Positions 46,077 to 55,605 of a DNA stretch of 64,000 nt are shown in pieces; the first letter of the stretch is position 1, and each line of letters begins with the position of its first letter. The notes under the pieces were generated by a model that was given only the letters and a program-made list of their open reading frames with translations, searched no databases and was not told where the DNA came from. The stretch covers positions 1 to 64,000 of the forward strand of contig JAHQVJ010000216.1 in NCBI GenBank assembly GCA_019634415.1, in the 5' to 3' direction. Both the position numbers and the translations under genes were made by a program. This DNA is from Myxococcales bacterium (GTDB lineage Bacteria > Myxococcota_A > UBA796 > GCA-2862545).

Positions 46077-47606
46077 ATGCGACGCACGATGTGGCTCGTT
46101 CTACCCGCGTTGATCGTCTGTTTTGGTGGCTCTGGTTGTGGCATCGGCGAGGTCGACCAGGACGTGTCCAACACGGATGGATCGTGGACTTCGACGACCT
46201 CTACCGACGCCGACGCCGACACCGACACCGACGCCGACACCGACATCGACACCGAGACCGACCACTCGGACACGCCAGGGGACAGCCAGACCGAGGACAC
46301 GGGGGTGGACTGTGAGAGCCTGCCGGAGGTCGAGCTGTGGATGTCGCCCGACGACTCCAACTCGATGTCGTCTCCCGTTCAGGTTCGCGAGGAGGTGCTC
46401 GCCACCGGTATCGTGCGCCACGCTCCGGTTCGGATCCACGAGTTCATGAACTACTACAGCTACGACTACCCGCCCGCTCCGGACGGCGAGGTGGAGCTCG
46501 TCGTGGAGTTGGCCAGGGACGACGACCTGCCCGAGGGGGAGTACATCCTTCAGGTCGGGGTCGTGAGCGAGGCCCGTACGAGGCAGGAGCGTGATCCGCT
46601 GAACCTCACCTTGGTGCTCGACACCTCGTGCTCGATGGGGGGCTCTCCCCTCGACCGCATGAAGGACTCGTGCAACGCCATCGCTGCGTCTCTGAAGCCC
46701 GGTGACGTGGTCAGCTTGGTCACGTGGTCGACGATTCAGGACGCGGTGTTGGTGGGCCACGCCGTCACAGGCCCGAGGGATCCCACCATCGTGGATGCAT
46801 GCGACGGCCTGGCTGCGGATGGCGGGACCGATCTGCACAGCGGTCTCGCGGCTGGCTACGCCGTGGCCCAGGAGCACTACCTGGAGGGCGCGATCAACCG
46901 GGTGGTGTTGGTGAGTGACGGCCAGGCCAACGTGGGCGTCACCGACGAGTCCTTGATCGGGGCTGGCGTGGGGATTCACGACGGGGAAGGCCTGTACATG
47001 GCAGGCATCGGGGTCGGTGGGATCGGGACTGGCTACAACGACACACTGATGGACACGGTGACCGACCTCGGTCGCGGCGCTTCCCTGTACGTGCCGACCA
47101 GTGCCGAGGCCGAGCGCATGTTCCAGGGACGCTTCCTCGAGGTGTTCGACGTGGCAGCTCGCGACGTGGAGATGCGTCTCGATCTGCCGCAGGGCTTCCA
47201 GCTGGTGCAGTTCAGTGCCGAGGAGGTCAGCACCGTGCGCGAGGAGATCGCGCCGCAGCACCTTGCACCGAACGACGCCATGGTGTTCTACAACCACATT
47301 CACACGCCGTGCCCGGATGTATCGCCCGAGACCGAGATCACCGTGATGGTGACCTACAAGTCCGAGGTGGACTGGACGGTCACCGAGATCGAGCGCACCT
47401 ACACCTTCGGGGAGCTGCTCGCGAAGTCGCCACGGCCCTTGCGTCGCGGGGCGGCCGTGTACGCCTACGCCAAGGCCTTGTCCGAACAGGATCCTGACGA
47501 CCTGGATCGCGCCTACCTCGCGTTGAGTAAAGCGGAAGCGCTATATCCAGCCGATCCCGAGCTGGGGGAGCTTCGAGCCGTGCTGCAGGCTGTCGCGCCG
47601 CAGTAG
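46077..47606 (+). CDS. YfbK-like von Willebrand factor A lipoprotein
   Basis: 509 residues. Lipoprotein signal with Cys21 (GSGC), then a linker of Asp/Thr repeats (DADADTDT type, about 43-65). YfbK-family segment RIHEFMNYYSYDYPPAP, then the VWA domain (about 176-340) with MIDAS motif DTSCS (Asp182), GGTDLHS and VSDGQANVG. It binds a divalent ion and probably another envelope protein. GGAGGAATT before the ATG is ideal. It is a relative of 15095-17164 but with a lipid anchor instead of a Lys/Pro-rich spacer. C-terminus has TPR-like helices (about 455-505). Confidence 0.9.
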   Translation: MRRTMWLVLPALIVCFGGSGCGIGEVDQDVSNTDGSWTSTTSTDADADTDTDADTDIDTETDHSDTPGDSQTEDTGVDCESLPEVELWMSPDDSNSMSSPVQVREEVLATGIVRHAPVRIHEFMNYYSYDYPPAPDGEVELVVELARDDDLPEGEYILQVGVVSEARTRQERDPLNLTLVLDTSCSMGGSPLDRMKDSCNAIAASLKPGDVVSLVTWSTIQDAVLVGHAVTGPRDPTIVDACDGLAADGGTDLHSGLAAGYAVAQEHYLEGAINRVVLVSDGQANVGVTDESLIGAGVGIHDGEGLYMAGIGVGGIGTGYNDTLMDTVTDLGRGASLYVPTSAEAERMFQGRFLEVFDVAARDVEMRLDLPQGFQLVQFSAEEVSTVREEIAPQHLAPNDAMVFYNHIHTPCPDVSPETEITVMVTYKSEVDWTVTEIERTYTFGELLAKSPRPLRRGAAVYAYAKALSEQDPDDLDRAYLALSKAEALYPADPELGELRAVLQAVAPQ

Positions 47607-47612
47607 AGGCTC

Positions 47613-48194
47613 TTAGCCATCCTGGTTGCGCAGCACCCAGTCCAGCACCCTCGCGGCGTTGCGAGCGTCGTCCACGCTGGAGTGCTGCCGACCCACGAAG
47701 TCGAGATCCAGCCATCGCAGGGCAGCGCGCAGCGACATCCAGCCGCCTCGGCGCGCGCCTCGGGCTCGGGCGACCGCCGAGAAGCGCCGCTTGATGTTCA
47801 GGTGTGTCCACCTCGGCGCGGGGCGTCGATAGCGGCCCGCGTCGCGCAGGAGCTGGGCATGATCGAAGGCGCCCCAGCTGGCCAGCACCAGCTGCTCGTC
47901 GCCCCCGCACCAGCTCAGGAAGGCCTCGAGGGCTGCCGGAAACGGCTGCCCGGCATCCACCTCGGGCTGCTGGAGCCCCGTGAGCTCCGTGCAGAACGCC
48001 GACAGCGTGGGGTGGCGACGGGGGCGCACCACCGCTCGAAACGGTGCCACCGTGGGCGCCAGCCGCACGGCGCCGATCTCGATGATCTCACACTCGTTGC
48101 GCTGCACGGCTGCCAGCGCAGGATCGTCCTCTGCGCGCCAGCAGGTGGCTTCGATATCCACCACCACCAGGTTCTGGGCCTCTTGCCCGCTCAT
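47613..48194 (-). CDS. DEDDh 3'-5' exonuclease (KapD/ERI-1-like)
   Basis: 193 residues. Exo I motif VVVDIEATCW (Asp13, Glu15), the Exo II Asp in WGAFDHAQLL, and Exo III HSSVDDARNAARVL with catalytic His and Asp. Layout fits the ERI-1/KapD group that trims the 3-prime end of RNA or DNA. All five acidic/His residues are present. No ribosome-binding site is evident at the ATG 48194. It converges on the VWA lipoprotein gene (6 bases between stops). Confidence 0.88.
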   Translation of the reverse strand: MSGQEAQNLVVVDIEATCWRAEDDPALAAVQRNECEIIEIGAVRLAPTVAPFRAVVRPRRHPTLSAFCTELTGLQQPEVDAGQPFPAALEAFLSWCGGDEQLVLASWGAFDHAQLLRDAGRYRRPAPRWTHLNIKRRFSAVARARGARRGGWMSLRAALRWLDLDFVGRQHSSVDDARNAARVLDWVLRNQDG

Positions 48195-48371
48195 GGTGAG
48201 GGGAGAATGTCAGGCCTCCCGAGATCTGGTGCACGAGTCTGGCTGGGACAGGGCCAGACCCCGGGAGACCCTCCTTCACCCAGTGCTCGGGGGGTCGCGT
48301 TTGGATCCACGATCTCCGAACTTTTTCGAATCGGGTGGAGGGAGGCGAGGAAGATGCTGGTGTTCAGGCAC

Positions 48372-50147
48372 CTATCGGAGAGTGAGGCCAATCCCGGTCG
48401 CTCCCTTGGAGACGTCGCCTTGGGTGGCTTCTGGCTCGCCATCCTTGGTGGTGGCGTTGCCGTCGTTGTCGAGGCGGGCCGACACCAGCAGGGTGGCCGG
48501 CACCGGCCGGTTGCCGGCCATGGGTAGCAGATCCGCCGTCGTCAGCTCGAAGCTCAAGGGGAACGACGGCCCAGGCACGCGCTTGGCAGCCAGCGGCGGC
48601 CCACCAGCCGGATCCTTGAGGCTCAGGAACAGGATCTGGTTGGGGCTCGCAGCGGCGCCAGGGGCCAGCTGAATCGATCCCGCCGCCAGCGTCTGCCCTG
48701 CCGCCGGTGCTCCACCGGGAGCGGCCTCCGAGCCACCGCCCATCGACAGCACCACGTTCACGCCGGCCGAGCCGCTGGCCACGTTCTCGACCACCGCGAT
48801 GGGGGCTGCTTCCTTCGTCATCGCGTTGCCGTCGAGGTCGACGCGGATGGTGAGCATCATGTTCGCGGGAATGGACGTCTCGGCTCCCGGCATGGCGCGA
48901 ATGTCGGCCGTGGTCAGCTCGAAGGCGGCTGGGAACACCGCCGCCATGCGCTCGGCGGCCACCGGTGGGCCCGCCTTCGTCGGATCCTTCACGCTCAGGA
49001 ACACCGTCTCGGTGCCCTTCAGGGTCGCCTTGGCCGCCGGATCGATGTCCATGGTGCCGCTCACGATGAGCTGGCCGCCATCGGAGGCGGTGGGAGGAGG
49101 GGTGGGCATCTCGCCGCTGGCGAGCTTGCGCGCGTCCGACAGGGCGCGCTGCAGCGACGGGTTGCCCGGCTGCACGGCGATGGCCTTCTCCAGCACCGGG
49201 ATGGCCTCCTCGAACCGCTGCATCTCCATCAGGAACAGCCCTCGGTAGGGCAAGGCCAGTGGATGCTCCGGGTCGTCCTTCAGCACGCCGTCGATGTGCT
49301 CCAGTGCTCGGTCCGACATGCCCATCATCATGTTGAGCACACCGAGGTAGGACCGAGCGTCGAGGTTCTGCGGGTCGACCTCCAGCGCCTTGGTGTTGTG
49401 CTCCATGGCCTTGCCAGGATCGGAGAACTGCAGGTAGAGCGCCGTGAAGCCGTTCATGGCTTCCACGTCGTTCGGGTTCTGCTTCAGTCGCAGCTCCAGT
49501 GCCTCCTTGGCCGCACGGAACTGCGGATCGGCGGCCGGATCCGGGCCGTTGCCCGGGAGGCTCTGGTTCACGATCTCGCCACCCGTCATGCCCTGGTCTT
49601 TCTGACGGTCGGAGGCGCCCATGCGGGCCGAGTAGACCAGCGCCACGATGATGGCCACGGCACCCAGCGCGTACAGCGCGCCGCGCCACTCCGGCGACAG
49701 GCTCGCCAGGAACCCCGCGGGAGCTGCCGCGGCAGCGGGTGTCTGGGTCGCGTCGCCGGTGAGGGCTGCTTCGGCTGCGGCCTCGGGGGCTGCTTCCTCG
49801 TCGACGTCTACGCCGTCGAGCACCGCCATGGCATGGGACCCACGTGCGAGCAGGGACTCGCGCTCGGCCTGGTACTCGGCCGGGTCCATCTTGCCCTTCT
49901 CCATCTCCAGGGCCTTCAGGGCCTCCACCATCTCGTCGACGGTGGACTGCAGATCGATGCGGCGGCTGGTGGCCTCGATCTGCTCGTCGCCTTCCGTCTG
50001 CTGGTTCAGCATGAGGTAGGCGGCAGCCAACCCCGCCACCAGGACGGCGAGGGGGATGTACCAGTCTTGCCCCGGTGGATCGGGGTGGTTCGCAGGCATG
50101 GCCTGGGCATAGGCCACCTGCACGAATGTCAGGAGGAAGGTGCTCAC
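48372..50147 (-). CDS. ccmI: Cytochrome c biogenesis protein CcmI with duplicated C-terminal domain
   Basis: 591 residues. A hydrophobic N-terminus (about 1-15), membrane helix (about 28-47), coiled-coil region (about 50-110), a second membrane helix (about 155-175), then TPR helices (about 195-340) that bind apocytochrome c. The end contains two related beta domains (about 359-465 and 486-591), each with LSVKDP or LSLKDP, GPP, and FELTTAD. The usual CcmI has one. GTG at 50147 was chosen because GGAGGA lies five bases before it, and it follows the ccmH stop by one base. Last gene of the ccm operon. Confidence 0.85.
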   Translation of the reverse strand: MSTFLLTFVQVAYAQAMPANHPDPPGQDWYIPLAVLVAGLAAAYLMLNQQTEGDEQIEATSRRIDLQSTVDEMVEALKALEMEKGKMDPAEYQAERESLLARGSHAMAVLDGVDVDEEAAPEAAAEAALTGDATQTPAAAAAPAGFLASLSPEWRGALYALGAVAIIVALVYSARMGASDRQKDQGMTGGEIVNQSLPGNGPDPAADPQFRAAKEALELRLKQNPNDVEAMNGFTALYLQFSDPGKAMEHNTKALEVDPQNLDARSYLGVLNMMMGMSDRALEHIDGVLKDDPEHPLALPYRGLFLMEMQRFEEAIPVLEKAIAVQPGNPSLQRALSDARKLASGEMPTPPPTASDGGQLIVSGTMDIDPAAKATLKGTETVFLSVKDPTKAGPPVAAERMAAVFPAAFELTTADIRAMPGAETSIPANMMLTIRVDLDGNAMTKEAAPIAVVENVASGSAGVNVVLSMGGGSEAAPGGAPAAGQTLAAGSIQLAPGAAASPNQILFLSLKDPAGGPPLAAKRVPGPSFPLSFELTTADLLPMAGNRPVPATLLVSARLDNDGNATTKDGEPEATQGDVSKGATGIGLTLR

Positions 50148-50148
50148 G

Positions 50149-50685
50149 TCAGTCCTCCAGCTCGGCAAGTAGGCGTTCTTCGTAGCGATCCTTGGGTGCT
50201 AGGCCCGTGTCCGAGGGCAGCGGCACGTCGTCTTCTTCCTTGCGCCACTGGACCACGGTGGACCAGGCCAGGGCGGCGCCGAGGCCCACCACGAGCCAGG
50301 GGCCGACCCAGATGACGGAGCTCAGGGGGCTGTTGAACTTGGGCTCCAACAGCACCCACTCCCCGTAGCTCTCCACGAAGGAGTCTTCGATCTGCTCGCG
50401 GCTGTAGCCGGCACCCACGAGCTCGCGGATGCGATTCTGCATGTTCACCGCTGCCGGGCTGGTGGAGTCTGCGACGGACATGCCCTGGCACACGGGACAG
50501 CGCATGGCGACGCCGATCTCGTAGGCCAGCTGCTGCACTTGGTCAGCAGGCGGTGGGGGACCCGGCGGAAGGCCGGGAATCAGGTATTCCTGTGCGCCAG
50601 CAGCCGCGGCTTGGCCAGCGGGGGCGGGCGTTGCCGCGGCCGTGGGCTGCGCCAGGGCGACGCCCAGCTCGAGTAGCAAGATCAC
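50149..50685 (-). CDS. ccmH: Cytochrome c maturation protein CcmH (apocytochrome thioreduction)
   Basis: 178 residues. Signal/anchor at the N-terminus, an Ala/Pro-rich spacer, then the CcmH domain with RCPVCQ (Cys63, Cys66), the redox pair that reduces the CxxCH motif. A C-terminal membrane helix (about 120-142) follows. GTG at 50685 preferred because GAGG is well placed; the longer frame to 50721 would run into ccmG. It works with CcmF in the heme ligation step. Confidence 0.93.
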   Translation of the reverse strand: MILLLELGVALAQPTAAATPAPAGQAAAAGAQEYLIPGLPPGPPPPADQVQQLAYEIGVAMRCPVCQGMSVADSTSPAAVNMQNRIRELVGAGYSREQIEDSFVESYGEWVLLEPKFNSPLSSVIWVGPWLVVGLGAALAWSTVVQWRKEEDDVPLPSDTGLAPKDRYEERLLAELED

Positions 50686-50692
50686 GTGTTCC

Positions 50693-51265
50693 TCACTGCC
50701 TGCTGATGCGGTCCAACTCACGCCGCGCGATGTCGGGCGACAAGGGCCCCACCTGCTTGAAGGTCACCATGCCGGACCGGTCCACGAAGAAGGACTCCGG
50801 CACACCGCCCACGCCATAGTCGATGGCGGCGCGTCCGGTGGGGTCGTCGAGGTTGGGGTAGGCGATGCCAGCTGAGTCCAGCGTCGCCATCAGATCTCGG
50901 TAGGGTGGGGCCCGCATCTGCCGGTCCACCTTCTTGGCCTCGTCGCTGTAGATGATTCCCAGGAACTGGACGTCGGGATAGGCCGATGCCGCCTGCAGCA
51001 GCATGGGGTGCTCCACCTTGCAGGGCCCGCACCAGGTGGACCAGAAGTTGATGAACACGGGCTTGCCCTTCAGGTCCGCCAGCGCCCACTCCTTGCCCTC
51101 GATGTCCACCAGGCGGAACGTGGGGGCCGGATCGCCCGTCAGCGCGTCGGGCAAGGCCGTGGGGTCCTTTCCGAACCCCGCGTACAACAGCGCCATCAGC
51201 GGCAGGGTCACACCGAGCCCGACCGCGAGGATGGGCCAGTTGACCTTGGAGCCAGACGCGCTCAT
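50693..51265 (-). CDS. ccmG: Thioredoxin-like thiol reductase CcmG (DsbE)
   Basis: 190 residues. N-terminal membrane anchor (about 10-30), then a thioredoxin fold with active site WCGPC (Cys79, Cys82) and a GVGGVPESFFVD segment holding the cis-proline. It keeps CcmH and apocytochrome cysteines reduced in the periplasm. ATG overlaps the ccmF stop (ATGA). Confidence 0.94.
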   Translation of the reverse strand: MSASGSKVNWPILAVGLGVTLPLMALLYAGFGKDPTALPDALTGDPAPTFRLVDIEGKEWALADLKGKPVFINFWSTWCGPCKVEHPMLLQAASAYPDVQFLGIIYSDEAKKVDRQMRAPPYRDLMATLDSAGIAYPNLDDPTGRAAIDYGVGGVPESFFVDRSGMVTFKQVGPLSPDIARRELDRISRQ

Positions 51266-53334
51266 GCCGTTGCCTCCGCGGGGGAGGCCCCCGTATCGGC
51301 TCCTCCTTCCTTACGCGACCGCCGCATGGGCCACACGGCGATGAGGGTGCCGAGCGCCACGATGGGGGCCGAGAACCACAGCCACACCTGGAACGGCTCG
51401 TGGATCAGCCGGATGATCACGTTGGACTTGTCCTGCGAGACCTGCAGGATGGAGAAGTACAGGTCGGAGGTGAGGGTGGAGTGCACCGCCGGCGTGAAGA
51501 TGGGCTGCCCCGCCATGCCGCCACGGCCGGTGTAGTAGTTGAGCCGAGGCTCGAAGGCGCCGATCCCCTCCACGGCGAAGCGAGCCACCGTGCTGGTGCG
51601 ATGGGGCTCGGAGTCGTCGCGGGCACCCTCGAAGGTGACCTGGTACCCGTTGAACTCCACCTGCTCGCCAGAGTTCATGTTGAACTCGTGCTCCACGCGG
51701 AAGCCCTTCACCATGGTGAGCGAGAACACGGCGCACAGCACGCCGAAGTGCGCGATGTGCCCACCGAAGCGGCGTCGCGCCTTGTTCCAGACCTTCGGAA
51801 CGGCCTCCGTGAACTTCTCGTTGCGGGCCCGCATGCGCTGCGTGACCGGCTCGACGAACTCGTACAGGTTCGACCAGAAGGCGAAGCCCACCAGGAACAG
51901 CGCGAGCAGGGTCCAGGGCATGGACATCCGGCTCGACAGCTCCTCCGGCCCCAGCAGCCCGTAGACGGCAACGAACAGCACGCCGACGCCGACGGAGGGC
52001 AGGAAGCGGCGCGAGGCGTGCTCGGGCGAGGAGCGACCCCAGGGAAGGGCAGGGCCCACGCCCATCAGGAACACGAGGATCAGACCGAGGGGCAGCGCGT
52101 ACTTGTCGAAGTAGGGCTCGCCCACGGACAGCCGCTTCTCGGTGAGGGCCTCGGCCATCAGCGGGTAGAGCGTGCCGATGAGCACCATGAACGTGAACGC
52201 GCCGAACACGACGTTCTGGAGCAGGATGGAGGTGTCACGCGACAGCGCAGCCGCCAGGTCGTTTCGCGCGCCGATGCGGGCGTCGGTGGCCTTGGCTTCC
52301 TCGTCGAGCACGTGCGAGCGCAGCGCCAGCAGCACGATGCTGTAGACGAAGACCAGCGCGAGGAACACGAGGAACACGGGTCCGATGTCGGACTGAGTGA
52401 AGCTGTGCACCGAGTTGAACACGCCCGAGCGCGTCATGAAGGTGCCGAGCAGCGTGAGTAGGAAGGTGCTCATGCCCAGGATGAGGGTCCAGTCGCGGAG
52501 CTTGCCCTTGCGCTGCAGCACCATGGCGGAGTGCAGGAAGGCCGTGCCCGTGAGCCACGGGTGGAAGCTCGCGTTCTCCACCGGGTCCCACGCCCAGGCG
52601 CCGCCCCAGCCGAGCACGGCGTAGGACCACCAGCCGCCCAGCACGATGCCGACGGTCAGGAACATCCACGGAATCAGCATCCAGCGGCGCACCGGGACCA
52701 TCCAGCCCGCCTCGAGGCGACCTGCCAGCAACGCCGCGCAGATCAGGCTGAAGGGCACGCTCATGCCCACGTACCCGAGGTAGAGCATGGGCGGGTGCAC
52801 CGACATCAGCCAGTGGTTCTGCAGCAGGGGGTTGGGTCCGGGGCCGTCTCCGGCCATCGCGATCATCTCCAGCTCGCCCGGTGGTGTGGGGGCGAAGGGA
52901 TTGGCGATGGAGGCCACCAGGAAGCAGAAGAAGATCGACACGCCCATGAGCACGTGCAGCGCCCACGGCGTGTACTCGCGGTACTTGTCGCCCAGGGACC
53001 ACACCGTCAGTGCGGTGTACAGCCCCAACACGCCTCCCCAGAAGAGGATCGACCCGTTGAGGCTCGCCCACAGGCTCACCACGGTGAAGATGAACGGAGT
53101 GGACTTCGAGCCCACCTCGGCCACGTACGACACGCTGAAGTCGTGGGTGATCAGCGCGTAGACCATCACCAGGTTGGCGGCGATCATCGACAGGGCGAAC
53201 CCATACGCGCTGTTGCGCGTGCCTTCCCAGGCGCGTTCGTTCTTGAAGTAGCCGGCCCAGAAGCCCGCCAGGCATCCCGTCGCAGCGAAGAACAAGGCGG
53301 CGAGGACCAGCCCGCGCCCGAGAAGTGAAATCAT
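51262..53334 (-). CDS. ccmF: Cytochrome c heme lyase CcmF
   Basis: 690 residues, about 14-15 membrane segments. The WWD heme-handling motif is WGGAWAWDPVENASF (about 240-255). It takes heme from CcmE and attaches it to the CxxCH sites with CcmH. Overlaps ccmE by four bases at its start (ATGA). Length and topology normal. Confidence 0.97.
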   Translation of the reverse strand: MISLLGRGLVLAALFFAATGCLAGFWAGYFKNERAWEGTRNSAYGFALSMIAANLVMVYALITHDFSVSYVAEVGSKSTPFIFTVVSLWASLNGSILFWGGVLGLYTALTVWSLGDKYREYTPWALHVLMGVSIFFCFLVASIANPFAPTPPGELEMIAMAGDGPGPNPLLQNHWLMSVHPPMLYLGYVGMSVPFSLICAALLAGRLEAGWMVPVRRWMLIPWMFLTVGIVLGGWWSYAVLGWGGAWAWDPVENASFHPWLTGTAFLHSAMVLQRKGKLRDWTLILGMSTFLLTLLGTFMTRSGVFNSVHSFTQSDIGPVFLVFLALVFVYSIVLLALRSHVLDEEAKATDARIGARNDLAAALSRDTSILLQNVVFGAFTFMVLIGTLYPLMAEALTEKRLSVGEPYFDKYALPLGLILVFLMGVGPALPWGRSSPEHASRRFLPSVGVGVLFVAVYGLLGPEELSSRMSMPWTLLALFLVGFAFWSNLYEFVEPVTQRMRARNEKFTEAVPKVWNKARRRFGGHIAHFGVLCAVFSLTMVKGFRVEHEFNMNSGEQVEFNGYQVTFEGARDDSEPHRTSTVARFAVEGIGAFEPRLNYYTGRGGMAGQPIFTPAVHSTLTSDLYFSILQVSQDKSNVIIRLIHEPFQVWLWFSAPIVALGTLIAVWPMRRSRKEGGADTGASPAEATA

Positions 53335-53786
53335 CGGCGGGCCTCACCGTCGGCCAGGGTTTCCTGCATCTTCTTCATGTCGATGGTGCCGTCTGGAGCT
53401 TCGTACTCGTTGGAGTGCTTCACCATCACCTTGTCGGACTTGAACACGCCGTCGCCGGCCAGCTGGCCCTCCACCACCACACCGATGCCCTCGCGGAACA
53501 TCTGCGGCGGGTTGCCCTCGCTGAAGACGGACACCGTGGTGGTCCCGTCGGTCACGTCGAAGGCCAGGTGGGCCTTGTCGGTGTCGTGCTTCATGGTACC
53601 GGGCACCACCATGCCGCCCAGGCGCACGGTGGCGTCTTGGGCGTTCTCGGCCGTCATGAGCTCTGTGGGCGACCAGTAGTACACCAGGTTGTCGCCGAGA
53701 TCGGACATGGCGATCCATGCCAGCGCTCCAGCAGCCACGAGCACGGCCGCCACCCCGAACAGTCGGTTCCTCATCGCATCGGTCAT
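53331..53786 (-). CDS. ccmE: Periplasmic heme chaperone CcmE
   Basis: 151 residues. N-terminal membrane anchor (about 9-28) then an OB-fold. The heme-binding motif is VKHSNEYEAP with His124 that binds heme covalently and Tyr128. It carries heme from CcmABCD to CcmF. AGGGAAG before the ATG at 53786. Overlaps ccmD at its start by four bases and ccmF at its end. Confidence 0.95.
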   Translation of the reverse strand: MTDAMRNRLFGVAAVLVAAGALAWIAMSDLGDNLVYYWSPTELMTAENAQDATVRLGGMVVPGTMKHDTDKAHLAFDVTDGTTTVSVFSEGNPPQMFREGIGVVVEGQLAGDGVFKSDKVMVKHSNEYEAPDGTIDMKKMQETLADGEARR

Positions 53787-53917
53787 CGTTCTTCCCTGCT
53801 TCGAAGGTACAAGGTGGCGGCGTAGCCACCGAAGAAGAGCCAGGTGGCGACGTAGGCCCCCCACACGTAGCTCCAACCACCGGTCACGAGGCCGGCCTGT
53901 GCAAAGACGAATGTCAT
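53783..53917 (-). CDS. ccmD: Small heme-exporter subunit CcmD
   Basis: 44 residues: a single membrane helix (about 19-38) with a basic tail ending RSREER. It overlaps both ccmC (53914-53917) and ccmE (53783-53786) by four bases. Position and topology are those of CcmD, which releases holo-CcmE from the CcmC complex. Too short for most gene finders. Confidence 0.85.
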   Translation of the reverse strand: MTFVFAQAGLVTGGWSYVWGAYVATWLFFGGYAATLYLRSREER

Positions 53918-54651
53918 AGTGCCACCTCAGGCAGGGGCTCGGGCAGATCGGCCTCGGCGCGCGCCTCGGCGATGCGCCACCGCTGCCCCATGAACCACGC
54001 CGTCAGGAACAAGAAGGCGAAGGTGTTGAAGTAGAGGATCCAGCGCATCTCCTCGTTGAGCGCAGAGCCCTGGGTCGTCTCGGACTGCATGGCGTGCATC
54101 GAGCGCCACCACTTCACCGACATGTACGTCACGGGCACGTTGACGGCGGCGAGGATGGTGGCGATCGCAGACCACGTGGCGCGACGGTCGGGTTCCTGCA
54201 CCACACCGCGGAGCAGGAGCACACCCACGAACGACAGCATCATCACGGCCGACGACGTCAGGCGCGGATCCCAGGTCCACCAGGCACCCCAGGTGGGCTT
54301 GGCGAAGATGGCGCCGAGCAGGAGCAGCAGCGCGCCCTGCATCACACCCACCTCACAGGCCGCCTCCATGGCGCTGTCCCACTTTCGCGCGTTGGTGAAC
54401 AAGAAGACGAGCGCGAACACGAATGCGACCATGAAGCAGAGCATCGCAATCCAGGCCGCCGGCACGTGAACGTAGAGGATCCGTCCCACGTCACCCATGA
54501 ACCGCTCGGACGGCGCGACCGCAATCCCGAGGTAGTTCCCGATGATCAGCAAGCCCAACCCGTAGGCCCCGATGGGGTGCTCCCACGAGGTGGGCAGTGA
54601 TCGGCGCACCGCTGGCACCATGACGGCGAACAGGTAGGCGATACCTACCAA
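53914..54651 (-). CDS. ccmC: Heme-handling protein CcmC
   Basis: 245 residues from TTG 54651, six membrane segments, WWD motif WGAWWTWDPR (about 121-130). It presents heme to CcmE. The frame stays open and hydrophobic upstream to 54708, and a strong GGGAGG (54691-54696) is six bases before an ATC codon at 54684; so either a rare ATC start or the TTG is used. An ATG at 54621 would shorten the first helix. Confidence 0.9.
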   Translation of the reverse strand: MVGIAYLFAVMVPAVRRSLPTSWEHPIGAYGLGLLIIGNYLGIAVAPSERFMGDVGRILYVHVPAAWIAMLCFMVAFVFALVFLFTNARKWDSAMEAACEVGVMQGALLLLLGAIFAKPTWGAWWTWDPRLTSSAVMMLSFVGVLLLRGVVQEPDRRATWSAIATILAAVNVPVTYMSVKWWRSMHAMQSETTQGSALNEEMRWILYFNTFAFLFLTAWFMGQRWRIAEARAEADLPEPLPEVAL

Positions 54652-54740
54652 GCCTACAATGAGGGTAACGGTGCTTCCGCTGATGACCCACCTCCCGGCG
54701 CTCCGGATCTAACCTTCACCCAGAGGCTGCAGGCTGCAGC

Positions 54741-54896
54741 TCACGGGTGCGTCCGTTCGAGCGCCGCTACTGCAACCTGCGTGCCAAGTCGTGCGGACGG
54801 CTGCAGGCCGACCAATGCCCCACCTGCGGAAGAATCGTCGCGGCGGCCGAAGGCATAGTCCCCATCGCCGTGATGCACGATGATGCGTGGCGACAT
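54741..54896 (-). CDS. Possible small gene between ccmB and ccmC
   Basis: 51 codons from an ATG at 54896 with a GGAG about eight bases before it. Soluble, no recognised motif. Third-position G/C is lower than in neighbours, so the case is weak. It lies in the 219-base gap inside the ccm operon. A plus-strand frame (54747-54983) competes. Confidence 0.25.
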   Translation of the reverse strand: MSPRIIVHHGDGDYAFGRRDDSSAGGALVGLQPSARLGTQVAVAALERTHP

Positions 54897-54930
54897 CCGG
54901 TGACTCCACCCCAGGTGCCCCGGCGGCCCG

Positions 54931-55605
54931 TCAGTCTTCGAGGACCCATCCGTACAACCAACCCGACAGCGACCAGTGGATGAGGTTGAACACGGTGAGG
55001 ATGCCCATCCAGGCAGACACCTGCTCCATGGGGTCTCCCTCGAACACCTTGGTGGTGGCGTTGGAGGCCGCCAGGATGGCGGGCACGACCAGCGGAAAGA
55101 GGAGCAGGGGCAGCAGGACCGAGGAGCCTCGGGCTTGGGACGTGATCAGGCCGTAGAACGTGCCTGGTGCGGCCATGGCCATGCACCCCAAGACGACGAT
55201 GCCCATCAGCTCGAGCCAGTTCCCCTTCACCTCGGCGCTGAAGATGGCGAGCAGCAGGGGCAGCAGACAGAAGGCCACGCCAATCAGCACCAGGGCGTTG
55301 GCCAGTGCCTTGCCATAGTAGACGGCGATGGGGTCCACCGGCCACAGCACGAGGCCCTCCATGGCACCGTGCTCGTGCTCCACCGCGTAGGACTGGTCCA
55401 AGGAGCGGGTGGAGGCGAGGAGTAGGCCGAGCCACAGCGTTCCGCCTGCCACCGCCTCGAGCACCTTGGAGCTCGGGGTGGCGAAGCCCACCATGAGCAC
55501 CACGGCCAGGGCGAACCAGAACACGCCCGAGATGCGGGAGCGCTGGCGCCACTCCGTGAGCAGCTCCTTGCCGAGCATGTGCATGATCTGACTGGGGATG
55601 CTCAC
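54931..55605 (-). CDS. ccmB: Heme exporter permease CcmB
   Basis: 224 residues, six membrane segments, the length of E. coli CcmB. Starts with GTG (MSIPSQIMHML) overlapping the ccmA stop (GTGA). It forms the transporter core with CcmA. Confidence 0.95.
   Translation of the reverse strand: MSIPSQIMHMLGKELLTEWRQRSRISGVFWFALAVVLMVGFATPSSKVLEAVAGGTLWLGLLLASTRSLDQSYAVEHEHGAMEGLVLWPVDPIAVYYGKALANALVLIGVAFCLLPLLLAIFSAEVKGNWLELMGIVVLGCMAMAAPGTFYGLITSQARGSSVLLPLLLFPLVVPAILAASNATTKVFEGDPMEQVSAWMGILTVFNLIHWSLSGWLYGWVLED

Noticed and set aside
54747-54983. Plus-strand frame with Cys-x2-Cys and spaced cysteines in the ccm gap
   Set aside because: It runs into ccmB, lacks a ribosome-binding site and has poor third-position bias in its second half; only noted as a competitor of the minus-strand candidate.
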